Of a DNA stretch of 64,000 nt, positions 56,607-64,000 are shown piece after piece (positions within the stretch are counted from its first letter, which is position 1; the number at the start of each line of letters is the position of its first letter). The stretch is from Stenotrophomonas maltophilia (GTDB lineage Bacteria > Pseudomonadota > Gammaproteobacteria > Xanthomonadales > Xanthomonadaceae): contig NZ_CP015612.1 of assembly GCF_002138415.1 (NCBI RefSeq), positions 3,140,001 to 3,204,000 of the forward strand, written 5' to 3'. The notes under the pieces are model-generated. The model made no database searches, had not been told where the DNA came from, and saw nothing but the letters and a program-made list of their open reading frames with translations. The translations under genes and the position numbers were made by a program.

Positions 56607-57352
56607 TTCACTGCCTCCTGCGCGCGCTCACCTTCTGCGGTCTGCAGGCGGGCGTCGTCGCGGATCACGCGCGGCACGCCGACGCGCGGCTCCACCGAGG
56701 TGACCGGTTCGTAGATCACGCGCTTCTTTTCTTCGTCGTAGCGGACTTCGACATTGCCGATCAGCGGGAAGTCCTTGCGGAACGGATGGCCGACGAAACC
56801 GTAGTCGGTCAGGATCCGGCGCAGGTCCGGGTGGCCTTCGAAGATCACGCCGTACAGGTCGAACGCTTCGCGCTCGAACCAGTTCAGGCCCGGCCAGATG
56901 CCGGTCAGCGAGGACACCACCGGCAGCGCTTCGTCAGGGGCGAAGCAGCGCAGGTGCATCATCAGGTTGTGCTGGTACGAACGCAGCTGGGCGACCACGG
57001 CGAAACGCTGGGTCGGCATGTGCTGCGGGCGGGCACCGTCGGCACCGTTTTCCTCGGTGGGGAACTCGCCCCACGCGAAGCGGCCCTGGGCCTTGCCTTC
57101 GACGCCACGGCTGAAGCCCTGCGAGGACACGTCGGCGGTGTCCCATTCGTCGGAGCCATAACCGAGGTAGTCGACGCCGCAGAGATCCACGGCCTGCTCG
57201 AAACCAAACTCGTCACGCAGCGCTAGGGCGGTGGCGTGCCACTCGGCGGCAGGCACTTCCAGCGTCACTTCGCCGCGGGGTTCGACCACGATGACCTTCG
57301 CACCAGCGAAACGTGCGGAGAGTCGGTCGATGAAGGATGCTTGCTCTGCCAT
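56603..57352 (-). CDS. nuoC: NADH-quinone oxidoreductase subunit C
   Basis: A 249-aa 30-kDa subunit. The conserved core is [23 protein letters not shown] and [19 protein letters not shown] hydrophilic insert around residues 65-110 ([16 protein letters not shown]...) is longer than in E. coli. nuoC and nuoD are separate genes here, not fused as in enterobacteria. Confidence 0.98.
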   Translation of the reverse strand: MAEQASFIDRLSARFAGAKVIVVEPRGEVTLEVPAAEWHATALALRDEFGFEQAVDLCGVDYLGYGSDEWDTADVSSQGFSRGVEGKAQGRFAWGEFPTEENGADGARPQHMPTQRFAVVAQLRSYQHNLMMHLRCFAPDEALPVVSSLTGIWPGLNWFEREAFDLYGVIFEGHPDLRRILTDYGFVGHPFRKDFPLIGNVEVRYDEEKKRVIYEPVTSVEPRVGVPRVIRDDARLQTAEGERAQEAVK

Positions 57353-57385
57353 GGGGGCTTGGCGCGCTCTTGTCAGGTGAAGGGG

Positions 57386-57940
57386 TCAGCGGGCGATGGT
57401 CTGTGTACGCCAGATCTTCTTCTGCAGCTGCAGGATCCCGTACACCAGCGCCTCGGCGGTCGGCGGGCAGCCCGGGACGTAGACGTCCACCGGCACCACG
57501 CGATCACAGCCGCGCACCACAGAATAGGAGTAGTGGTAATAGCCGCCACCGTTGGCGCAGCTACCCATCGAGATGACCCACTTCGGGTCCGGCATCTGGT
57601 CGTAGACCTTGCGCAGCGCCGGGGCCATCTTGTTGACCAGGGTACCGGCCACGATCATCACGTCGGACTGACGCGGCGACGGGCGGAACACCACGCCGTA
57701 GCGGTCAAGGTCCAGGCGCGCGGCGCCGGCGTGCATCATCTCGACCGCGCAGCAGGCCAGACCGAAGGTCATCGGCCACATCGAGCCGGTGCGTGCCCAG
57801 TTCAGCAGTGCATCGACGCTGGTGGTGACGAAGCCCTTTTCCAGCAGCGGGTTGTCGCCTTCCGGCCGCAGGATGTCATCAACCCGGCCTTCCGGCGTGG
57901 GGTTGTTCATGAGGCCATCGAGAGTCTGAATCACTCCCAT
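57386..57940 (-). CDS. nuoB: NADH-quinone oxidoreductase subunit B
   Basis: A 184-aa subunit holding cluster N2: tandem cysteines in [10 protein letters not shown], then GSCANGGG and GCPP. Its start overlaps the nuoA stop by 10 bp. Confidence 0.99.
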   Translation of the reverse strand: MGVIQTLDGLMNNPTPEGRVDDILRPEGDNPLLEKGFVTTSVDALLNWARTGSMWPMTFGLACCAVEMMHAGAARLDLDRYGVVFRPSPRQSDVMIVAGTLVNKMAPALRKVYDQMPDPKWVISMGSCANGGGYYHYSYSVVRGCDRVVPVDVYVPGCPPTAEALVYGILQLQKKIWRTQTIAR

Positions 57941-58287
57941 TCCAGCGCTCCCTTCTTCCAGACGTAAATGAAACCGAGGAACAGCATGCCGACGAACAGG
58001 CCCATGGTGATGAGCGAACGGGCACCCAGCTCCATGAAGACCTGGGTCCACGGCACGATGAAGATGATTTCCAGGTCGAAGACGATGAACTGGATCGCGA
58101 TCAGGTAGTAGCGCACGTCGAACTTCATGCGCGCGTCTTCGAAGGCCTCGAAGCCGCACTCATACGGCGACAGCTTTTCCAGATCGGGGCGGCGGGGACC
58201 GAGGAATCGGCCAACCAGCATCAGCGTAATGCCGATACCGGTGGCAACGATCAGAAACAGCAGAGACGGCAAATATTCGGCCAGCAC
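57931..58287 (-). CDS. nuoA: NADH-quinone oxidoreductase subunit A
   Basis: A 118-aa membrane subunit, GTG start [14 protein letters not shown], with [36 protein letters not shown]. The cysteine of ECGFE is the state-sensing loop residue. First gene of the 14-gene nuo operon. Confidence 0.98.
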   Translation of the reverse strand: MLAEYLPSLLFLIVATGIGITLMLVGRFLGPRRPDLEKLSPYECGFEAFEDARMKFDVRYYLIAIQFIVFDLEIIFIVPWTQVFMELGARSLITMGLFVGMLFLGFIYVWKKGALEWE

Positions 58288-58398
58288 AGCGATTCTCTCT
58301 TGCCTCTGCCGCTGCGCCTGCAGGCGCTTTGGCATGGGGGAGTGGACGGGAATCTGCCTGGCGCCTTGCGCGCCAGACGAACCCGCTTTACTTACAAA

Positions 58399-58483
58399 TG
58401 GTGCCCAAGAGGGGACTCGAACCCCTACGACTTGCGTCGCTACCACCTCAAGGTAGTGCGTCTACCAATTCCGCCACCTGGGC
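58399..58483 (-). tRNA. tRNA-Leu (GAG)
   Basis: An 85-nt class II tRNA with a long variable arm, GCCCAGG acceptor, encoded CCA, anticodon loop TTGAGGT giving GAG. It sits between secG and nuoA, as leuU in E. coli follows secG. A TACAAT hexamer (58522-58527, minus) just outside the end of secG may be its -10, with a weak -35. Confidence 0.95.
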
Positions 58484-58534
58484 AAACGATCACATCAGAC
58501 TATCTTCCCGATGCGCCGCGTATTGTAACCGGCT

Positions 58535-58972
58535 TCAGTCTTTCTGGGAGCCTTCCGAAGGCTTTTCTTCACCAGAAACCGAAGATTCCGCCTTAGCCGG
58601 CACATTCGCGGCCGGAACCGGGGCTGCCGGGACCGCATCGGCCTTCGGAACGGCCGGCAGTTCGCCCGCCGGAGCCGCCGGAGCGACTGCCGCCGGGGCG
58701 GACATCAGACCCAGATCCTGGTCGGCCGCCGGACGGGTGCCGTGACCGGCATACCAGGCCATGAAGAGACTGATGCCGAAGAACACGACAGCCAGCCACT
58801 TGGTCGACTTGGACAGGAAGTTCGAGGCGCCACGCGCACCGAACACCGTGCCCGAGGCACCGGCACCAAAGCCCGAACCCGCCGCCGCACCCGAGCCACG
58901 CTGCATCAGGATCAGCGCGATCATGGCCACAGCGACCAGCACGTAGACGACATTGAGGATCAACATCAGCAT
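58535..58972 (-). CDS. secG: Preprotein translocase subunit SecG
   Basis: A 145-aa SecYEG subunit. Two helices (MLMLILNVVYVLVAVAMIALILMQ-type start, WLAVVFFGISLFMAWYAG), with the conserved QRGSGAAAGSGFGAGASGTVFG between. A Pro/Ala-rich soluble C-terminal tail of about 60 residues extends it beyond the 110-aa E. coli length. Lies 31 bp after tpiA. Confidence 0.95.
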   Translation of the reverse strand: MLMLILNVVYVLVAVAMIALILMQRGSGAAAGSGFGAGASGTVFGARGASNFLSKSTKWLAVVFFGISLFMAWYAGHGTRPAADQDLGLMSAPAAVAPAAPAGELPAVPKADAVPAAPVPAANVPAKAESSVSGEEKPSEGSQKD

Positions 58973-59003
58973 TGGAAACCGCCCTCGGACAAAACTTCTA
59001 GGA

Positions 59004-59759
59004 TTAGTTCGCGGCCGCCGCCCGTGCGATGGCCAGGAAGTCCGCGGCCACCAGGGAGGCGCCGCCGACCAGCCCACCATCGACATCCGGCTGCGCGAAC
59101 AGTTCCCCGGCATTGTCGGGCTTCACGCTACCGCCGTAAACAATGGGCAGTGAATCAGCGATTCTAGCATCGATACGCGCGACTTCGCCACGGATGAACG
59201 CGTGCACCTGCTGTGCCTGCTCCTTGGTCGCGGTACGGCCGGTACCGATGGCCCAGACCGGCTCGTAGGCGACCACGGCCTTGGCGAAACCGGCCGCGCC
59301 GACCAGCTCCAGCACCGGCGCCAGCTGGCTGGCGATGACCGCTTCGGTCTGCCCGGCCTCGCGCTGTTCCAGGGTCTCGCCCACGCACAGCACCGGCACC
59401 AGGCCGGCATGCTGGGCGGCGGCGAACTTGCGCGCGACCAGCTCGCTGCTTTCATGGTGGTACTGGCGGCGCTCGGAATGGCCGACCAGGCCATAGCGGG
59501 CGCCGACCTCGACCAGCATGGCCGCACAGACCTCGCCGGTGTAGGCCCCCTTCTCGTTGCTGCTTACGTCCTGTGCGCCGAAGGCCAGGCCGGTCTCACC
59601 GAAGTCCTCGACCAGCTCGCCCAGGTACGGCAGCGGCGGCAGGATCACCACGTCCACCCCCTCCAGCGGCAGCCCGGCGGCGACCTGCCCCAGCAGTTCA
59701 TTGGCGAATTGACGGCTGCCATGCAGCTTCCAGTTTCCGGCGACGATCTTGCGGCGCAT
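59004..59759 (-). CDS. tpiA: Triosephosphate isomerase
   Basis: A 251-aa TIM-barrel glycolytic enzyme: GNWKLHG with catalytic Lys, GHSERR with catalytic His, YEPVWAIGTG with catalytic Glu, and YGGSVKPDN, GGLVGGASL for phosphate. Start MRRKIVAG. Confidence 0.99.
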   Translation of the reverse strand: MRRKIVAGNWKLHGSRQFANELLGQVAAGLPLEGVDVVILPPLPYLGELVEDFGETGLAFGAQDVSSNEKGAYTGEVCAAMLVEVGARYGLVGHSERRQYHHESSELVARKFAAAQHAGLVPVLCVGETLEQREAGQTEAVIASQLAPVLELVGAAGFAKAVVAYEPVWAIGTGRTATKEQAQQVHAFIRGEVARIDARIADSLPIVYGGSVKPDNAGELFAQPDVDGGLVGGASLVAADFLAIARAAAAN

Positions 59760-59921
59760 GAGCGGGTGGCTCCTGTGTGAAGTCAGCCGGTCATGATACC
59801 CGCTACGGCAAAAATCCGTTTCCGTGTAAGCGGTTACATGGATTTTCAGCGAACGGCGCAGCCCCTCGTGGCGGGGGTGGGGTTGGGTTGGTCGCGGAGA
59901 GCCCGGTTGGATTTGGGGCTT

Positions 59922-60027
59922 GGCCGGGCGGGTGGGACTGCGCAGGGGGCGCTGCAAGTACGTCTCTGTAAGCTCGGTCGCCGCATCCATGCGGTTCACG
60001 CCCCTGCGCAGCCCCACCCGCCCGGCC
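59922..60027. repeat. Long hairpin repeat, related type C
   Basis: Arms 59922-59951 and 59999-60027 are near-perfect reverse complements over about 29 bp (one mismatch and one extra G), starting GGCCGGGCGGGTGGG. The 47-bp loop contains GCATCCATGC. Followed by CTCTGACA, the same end as the 9.4-kb element. The preceding 160 bp (59,760-59,921) show nothing recognisable. Confidence 0.8.
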
Positions 60028-60108
60028 TCTGACACATTCTGGCGGTTCCGCCCACCACGGAAAGAAAAAAGAAGATCAAAAGCAAAAGCGGCATTGCGGG
60101 TAGCTGCC

Positions 60109-60148
60109 GGGGTCAGATCCCTTTTCCGTAGGAAAAGGGATCTGACCC
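60109..60148. repeat. Palindromic repeat, copy 2
   Basis: Same 19-nt left arm as 42880-42898, spacer GTA, right arm identical over 18 nt. Confidence 0.85.
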
Positions 60149-60170
60149 TACCCCACTTCGATCTGACAGA

Positions 60171-60194
60171 TGTGTCGACAAGGTCGACACCTAC
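60171..60194. repeat. SMAG/REP-type hairpin
   Basis: TGTGTCGACC-type dyad: GTGTCGAC / GTCGACAC followed by CTAC. Confidence 0.75.
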
Positions 60195-60238
60195 CAGAAG
60201 CCGCCGGTACTCACCGTCACCGGGAAACTGACGGGGGT

Positions 60239-60336
60239 GGGGCGGTGTGGGTTGGCAGGACCGTTGGCGCCATGGATGGCGCCATCGAGCCCCCAGGGAT
60301 GGGTTTACGGCGTGTCCTGCCAACCCACACCGCCCC
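60239..60336. repeat. Long hairpin repeat, copy 2 (inverted relative to 9,442-9,540)
   Basis: Perfect 23-bp arms (60239-60261 with 60314-60336), with a 52-bp inner segment matching the reverse complement of the 9.4-kb copy at all but one base. The rest of the 681-bp tpiA-oxygenase gap (59,760-60,440) has no coding region. Confidence 0.85.
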
Positions 60337-60401
60337 GCACAACCAGCAGAAACCCAGAGCCGCTTTGGCTTTGGCCTCTGCGGGTGCAGGGCGCAGCCCT
60401 G

Positions 60402-60431
60402 CAAAGAGAAAGGCCGCCTTTCGGCGGCCTT
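60402..60431 (-). terminator. Intrinsic terminator of the oxygenase gene
   Basis: On the minus strand AAGGCCGCC-GAAA-GGCGGCCTT, then TCTCTTTG. Confidence 0.85.
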
Positions 60432-60440
60432 CACTTCTCA

Positions 60441-61376
60441 TTACTTCAGCTTGATCTCGCGCAGGCGTTCCTCGAGGAAGCCGTGGGCCGTGATCGCCTC
60501 CGGGTACCGGCTCGGGTTCTCCGGGGTGATGCACGACGGCAGCACATCGATCAGGAAGTCCGGGTTCGGGTGCAGGAAGAACGGCACCGAGTAGCGCGGC
60601 TGGCGGGCCAGGTCACCCGGGGGGTTGACCACGCGGTGGATCGTCGACGGATACACGTGGTTGGTCAGGCGCTGCAGCATGTCGCCGATGTTGACCACGA
60701 TCGTGTCCGCATCTGACGTAAATGGCACCCACTCGCCGTCATGCGACTGCACTTCCAGGCCTGCGGCACTGGCGCCGACCAGCAGGGTGATGAAGTTGAT
60801 GTCGCCATGGGCACCGGCACGCACGTTCGGGATGTCGTCGGTGGTGATCGGCGGATAGTGGATCGGGCGCAGGATCGAGTTGCCGAAGTTGGTCTTGTCG
60901 GCGAAGAAGTCCTGCGGCAGGCCGATGTGCAGGGCCAGCGCCGACAGCACGCGCGAACCCAGGTTGTCCAGCGCCTGGTACAGGCCGTAACCGCGCTCAC
61001 GGAAGCCCTCGACCTCGGTCGGCCACAGGTTCGGCGCCATCACGTCGCGGTACTTGGAGTCATCAGCGATTTCACGGCCGATGTGCCAAAACTCCTTCAG
61101 GTCGAAATGCTTGGAGCCCTTGGCGGTTTCCACCCCGAACGGGGTGTAGCCGCGGGCACCGCCGCTGCCGGCCACGTGGTACTTGCGCTTGACCTCTTCC
61201 GGCAGGGCGAAGAAGGCCTTGAAGGCATCGTAGGCCGCGTCGATGTCGGCCTGCGGGATGCCATGGTTGCGGATGCCCGCGAATCCCCATTGGCGGTAGG
61301 CCGCGCCCAGCTCGGCCACGAAGGCCTCGCGGTCGCTGTCGAAACGGGTGATGTCGAGGGTGGGGATCTGGCTCAC
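60441..61376 (-). CDS. IPNS/2-oxoglutarate-Fe(II) oxygenase family protein
   Basis: A 311-aa non-heme iron oxygenase with the double-stranded beta-helix ligands His190-x-Asp192 ... His247 (GAHGDINFITLL, STIHRVVNPP) and Arg261-x-Ser263 for 2-oxoglutarate. N-terminal DIOX_N region PTLDITRFDSDREAF. GTG start with AGGA 6 nt upstream. Related to isopenicillin-N-synthase-like enzymes of unknown substrate; no beta-lactam genes adjoin it. Confidence 0.93.
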   Translation of the reverse strand: MSQIPTLDITRFDSDREAFVAELGAAYRQWGFAGIRNHGIPQADIDAAYDAFKAFFALPEEVKRKYHVAGSGGARGYTPFGVETAKGSKHFDLKEFWHIGREIADDSKYRDVMAPNLWPTEVEGFRERGYGLYQALDNLGSRVLSALALHIGLPQDFFADKTNFGNSILRPIHYPPITTDDIPNVRAGAHGDINFITLLVGASAAGLEVQSHDGEWVPFTSDADTIVVNIGDMLQRLTNHVYPSTIHRVVNPPGDLARQPRYSVPFFLHPNPDFLIDVLPSCITPENPSRYPEAITAHGFLEERLREIKLK

Positions 61377-61570
61377 AGCGGTTCCTGGCTTGTCGTTGGG
61401 TCTGGGGGGCCAGCGCATTCATGGCCCGCCTGAACATTGTGACAGATCGCCCGGCGAACGCGACTCGATACAAGGAAACAAACCGATACAATGCGCGACC
61501 CGCGTACATTTAACGAATCCTTACGTTGCTGGCGCGCCGTCCTTCCGCGCCATCTCACCCCGCCTGCACC

Positions 61571-63451
61571 ATGCCCATAGCTCCAGACCCCATCGCCACC
61601 TCCCCCGCAGGCCCTGCCCGCCGCTGGCGCAGGCTCGCATGGTGGTCGCTGTTCGTCATGGGCAATGCATTTCTGGCGACGATGATCACCCTCGGCAACG
61701 TGCCGCTGCGTGACAACCCGGGCGGCAACCAGGGCCTGGCCTATCTGGCAGTCGCCCTGCCCGGCCACCTGCTCGCCTTCGGTGCACTGGCCGGTGTGCT
61801 GCCGCTGCTGCTGGGCCTGTGGCAGCGCAGTGCGCGCACGCTGAGCATCAGCGCAGTGTTGCTGCAGGGCCTGTGGCTCTGCCTGCTGCTGGTCGATGCC
61901 AAGGTCTTCACCCTCTATCGCTTCCACCTCAATGCCATGGTCGTGAACATGGTGTTCGGCGGCGCACTGCAGGACCAGGTCGCGCTGTCGTGGAAGACCT
62001 GGGCGCAGGTCGGCCTGCTGGTCACGGCGATCTTCACTGCCGAAGGCATCCTGGCCTGGGCCTGCTGGAAACTGCTGCCTGCCGCGCCGCGCCGGCGCCG
62101 GGTGCTGCAGGCCTGGACGGCGGTCGTCCTGCTGATGGCCGGCGGCCAGGTGGCCACCGCCTACTACGACGCGCGCGGCGACCGTGACGTGATCGCCCAG
62201 TGGAACTACCTGCCCTGGGCACAGCCGATCACCGCCAAGAGCTTCATGCGCAAGCTGGGCGTGGTCAGCGAGCAGCAGGTCGGCCTGCCCGATCCGCGCC
62301 ATGCGCAGCTGCTGTATCCGCTGCAGCCGCTGCGCTGCCAGAGTCCGCAACGGCCCAACGTGCTGATGGTGGTGCTGGAATCACTGCGCCACGACGCCCT
62401 CACCCCGCAGATCATGCCGAATACCTCGGCACTGGCGCAGTCCGCGCGCGTCTTCGACCGCCACTTCAGCACTGGCAATGCCACCCGCTATGGCCTGTTC
62501 GGCCTGCTCTACGGCCTTCCGGGCGGCTACTGGCCAAGCATGCTCGACGAGCAGCGCGGCTCGCAGCTGTTCAAGGTGCTGGGCCAGCAGGGTTACGACC
62601 TGCATCTGTACGGCAGTGCACCGATGTACAGCCCCGAATTCGACCGCACTGCGTTCGCGGACGTCCGCGAGCAGTTGCACCAGGGGCCTTCCCAGCTGGG
62701 CTCTGAAGGACGCGACCGCAGCATCGTCGACGCGCTGCGGAAGGACATCCTGACCAGCCAGGCCGCGCACAGGCCGTGGTTCGGCTTCGTCTTCCTCGAT
62801 TCCACCCATGCGCCCTACCACATGCCCCCGGGCTACCCGCCGCTGGCGACGCCAATGGCCAGTGAAATCGACTTCCTGAAGTTCGGCCCGGACCACGACC
62901 CAACCCCCGAACTGAACAGGTATCGGACCGCCGTGCACTACGCCGACAGCCTGGTCGGCACGCTGCTGGACGACCTGCGCGCGCAGGGCCTGGACCAGGA
63001 CACGATCGTGCTGGTCACCGGCGACCATGCCGAGGAATTCAACGACCTCAAGCTGAACTACTGGGGTCACAACGGCAACTTTTCCGACTACCAGCTGCAG
63101 GTGCCGTTCGTGCTGCACTGGCCTGGCAAGGGCAATGCCCATGAAACGCGCGTCAGTTCGCACGAGGACTGGGTGCCTACCCTGATGCGCCACGCGCTGG
63201 GCTGCGAGAACGCGCTGACCGATTTCAGTACCGGCCAGGACCTGCTGGCCGAACCCGCGGGCGAGCGCGCGCTTGTGGTGGAAAGCTGGTCGCAACGCGC
63301 CGTCCGCCACGGCAACGCCATCTACGTGTTCGACAAGTTCGGCAATGCGACCTCGCTGGACCTGCACTATCGCCCACTGCCGCAGCAGGCCCCGGATGCC
63401 GCTGCCGTCCGTACCGCATGGGAAGCGCTGACCCGCTTCCGCAACCGCTGA
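61571..63451 (+). CDS. YejM/PbgA-like sulfatase-fold inner membrane protein
   Basis: A 626-aa protein with a DUF3413-type N-terminus of five helices (to about 185) and a periplasmic alkaline-phosphatase/sulfatase-type domain: VLMVVLESLRHDAL, HFSTGNATRYGLFGLLYGLPG, VTGDHAEEF and YWGHNGNFSDYQLQVPFVLHWPG. This matches YejM/PbgA, which controls LPS synthesis through LapB/FtsH in enterobacteria. The start is the ATG at 61571. It ends 18 bp before a glycosyltransferase. Confidence 0.9.
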   Translation: MPIAPDPIATSPAGPARRWRRLAWWSLFVMGNAFLATMITLGNVPLRDNPGGNQGLAYLAVALPGHLLAFGALAGVLPLLLGLWQRSARTLSISAVLLQGLWLCLLLVDAKVFTLYRFHLNAMVVNMVFGGALQDQVALSWKTWAQVGLLVTAIFTAEGILAWACWKLLPAAPRRRRVLQAWTAVVLLMAGGQVATAYYDARGDRDVIAQWNYLPWAQPITAKSFMRKLGVVSEQQVGLPDPRHAQLLYPLQPLRCQSPQRPNVLMVVLESLRHDALTPQIMPNTSALAQSARVFDRHFSTGNATRYGLFGLLYGLPGGYWPSMLDEQRGSQLFKVLGQQGYDLHLYGSAPMYSPEFDRTAFADVREQLHQGPSQLGSEGRDRSIVDALRKDILTSQAAHRPWFGFVFLDSTHAPYHMPPGYPPLATPMASEIDFLKFGPDHDPTPELNRYRTAVHYADSLVGTLLDDLRAQGLDQDTIVLVTGDHAEEFNDLKLNYWGHNGNFSDYQLQVPFVLHWPGKGNAHETRVSSHEDWVPTLMRHALGCENALTDFSTGQDLLAEPAGERALVVESWSQRAVRHGNAIYVFDKFGNATSLDLHYRPLPQQAPDAAAVRTAWEALTRFRNR

Positions 63452-63469
63452 CCACAGAGGATGGTTTCC

Positions 63470-64000
63470 ATGAAACGCGCACTGCGCATCCTGCACACCG
63501 AAGCCGCCAGGGGCATGGGTGGCCAGGAGATCTACATCTTCCGCCACATGCAGGTGATGCGTGCGCGTGGCCACGAGGTATCGCTGCTGTGCCAGCCCGA
63601 CGCGCGCCTGGCCCAGTTGGCACGTGATGATGGTTTCACCGTACACACCCTGCGCATGGGGGGCATGGCCCGGTTGCTGCGCGGCATCTGGTCGGTATCG
63701 CGCCTGGTGCGCCGCGAGCGCTACGACGTGGTCAACACCACCAGCCGCCGTGACGCGCTGATCGCGGCCGCCGGCGCACGCCTGGGCGGTACGCCGCTGG
63801 TGGTGCGCTCACGCCACCTGATGAGCCCGGTCAACTCGCTGCTCACCTATACCGGTCTGCCGCACCGGATCATCACCGTCAGCGACTTCGTCAAGCGACT
63901 GCTGATCGACCGTGGCATCGCTGCGGATCGCATCGGGATCGTGCCGCCCATGGCAACGCCGCCACGCTGGGACGCCGCCGCGCAGGGCGATCCCTGGACA
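63470..64000 (+). CDS. GT-B glycosyltransferase (partial, runs off the window)
   Basis: The first 177 codons: MKRALRILHTEAARGMGGQEIYIFRHMQVMRARGHEVSLLC is a GT4-type N-terminal Rossmann fold, followed by YDVVNTTSRRDALIAAAGARL and a hinge with RIITVSDFVKRLLIDRG. AGAGGA is 8 nt upstream. It is probably cotranscribed with the YejM-like gene, suggesting a role in LPS or other envelope glycan synthesis. Confidence 0.85.
   Translation, partial: MKRALRILHTEAARGMGGQEIYIFRHMQVMRARGHEVSLLCQPDARLAQLARDDGFTVHTLRMGGMARLLRGIWSVSRLVRRERYDVVNTTSRRDALIAAAGARLGGTPLVVRSRHLMSPVNSLLTYTGLPHRIITVSDFVKRLLIDRGIAADRIGIVPPMATPPRWDAAAQGDPWT

Overview
The window is a GC-rich gammaproteobacterial chromosome segment that I would place in the Xanthomonadaceae, most likely the Stenotrophomonas maltophilia complex. 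The basis is (i) many dispersed GTAG-tagged short hairpins of the kind known as SMAG/REP elements in S. maltophilia, (ii) protein repertoire (TonB receptor, DUF3011 proteins, SMR pump, GH18 chitinase, a second ClpP), and (iii) the order tpiA-secG-tRNA-Leu(GAG)-nuoA..N-tRNA-fMet-rimP-nusA-infB-rbfA-truB-rpsO-pnp, which is the E. coli secG/leuU/metY/nusA/pnp block with the complex I operon inserted in it. No phage, transposase, CRISPR array or defence island is visible.

Layout. 1-9,400: accessory and housekeeping genes: a TonB-dependent receptor cut by the left edge, tRNA-Ala, an SDR and an Ada-like regulator/alkyltransferase facing apart, a CurA-type reductase, two identical tRNA-Phe genes each with its own terminator, a lipocalin, a LEA2-like lipoprotein and an acyl-CoA dehydrogenase. 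9,363-9,776 is a nest of hairpin repeats, followed by an HNH endonuclease and dxs. 12,600-21,150 is a patchwork of small genes: two paralogous ~67-aa proteins flanking a DUF3011 protein (with a second DUF3011 gene 6 kb away), a 34-aa membrane peptide, a TetR-SMR efflux pair, DUF1328, a LysE exporter, a second ClpP, an ArsR-SRPBCC pair with a perfect palindromic operator, a racemase, and GNAT and phosphatase-like genes.

21,200-29,290 (minus strand) is the translation operon thrS-infC-rpmI-rplT-pheS-pheT-ihfA-merR. Upstream of thrS lies a promoter, an 8-codon leader peptide with three consecutive Thr codons and an intrinsic terminator, so thrS looks attenuated by threonyl-tRNA charging. infC seems to use a non-canonical AUC start. 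A further intrinsic terminator sits between rplT and pheS.

29,485-31,614 (plus) is a DUF3325/DUF3649/PepSY iron-uptake-type membrane operon, followed by a VOC protein and a GH18 hydrolase on the minus strand. 33,518-42,627 (minus) is the pnp-rpsO-truB-rbfA-infB-nusA-rimP block, headed by two identical tandem initiator tRNAs (42,994-43,229) with a strong promoter. 43,357-58,287 (minus) is a complete 14-gene nuo operon for NADH:quinone oxidoreductase, in which NuoL carries a histidine-rich insertion. It is preceded by tRNA-Leu, secG and tpiA. 59,760-60,440 is a second repeat nest whose ~98-bp hairpin is an inverted copy of the one at 9.4 kb. The right end holds a 2-oxoglutarate/IPNS-type oxygenase, a YejM/PbgA-like sulfatase-fold membrane protein and the start of a GT-B glycosyltransferase.

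The most original observations are the thrS leader/attenuator, the infC start, the long hairpin repeat family and the NuoL His-rich loop. I found nothing that I can defend as a wholly new multi-gene system.
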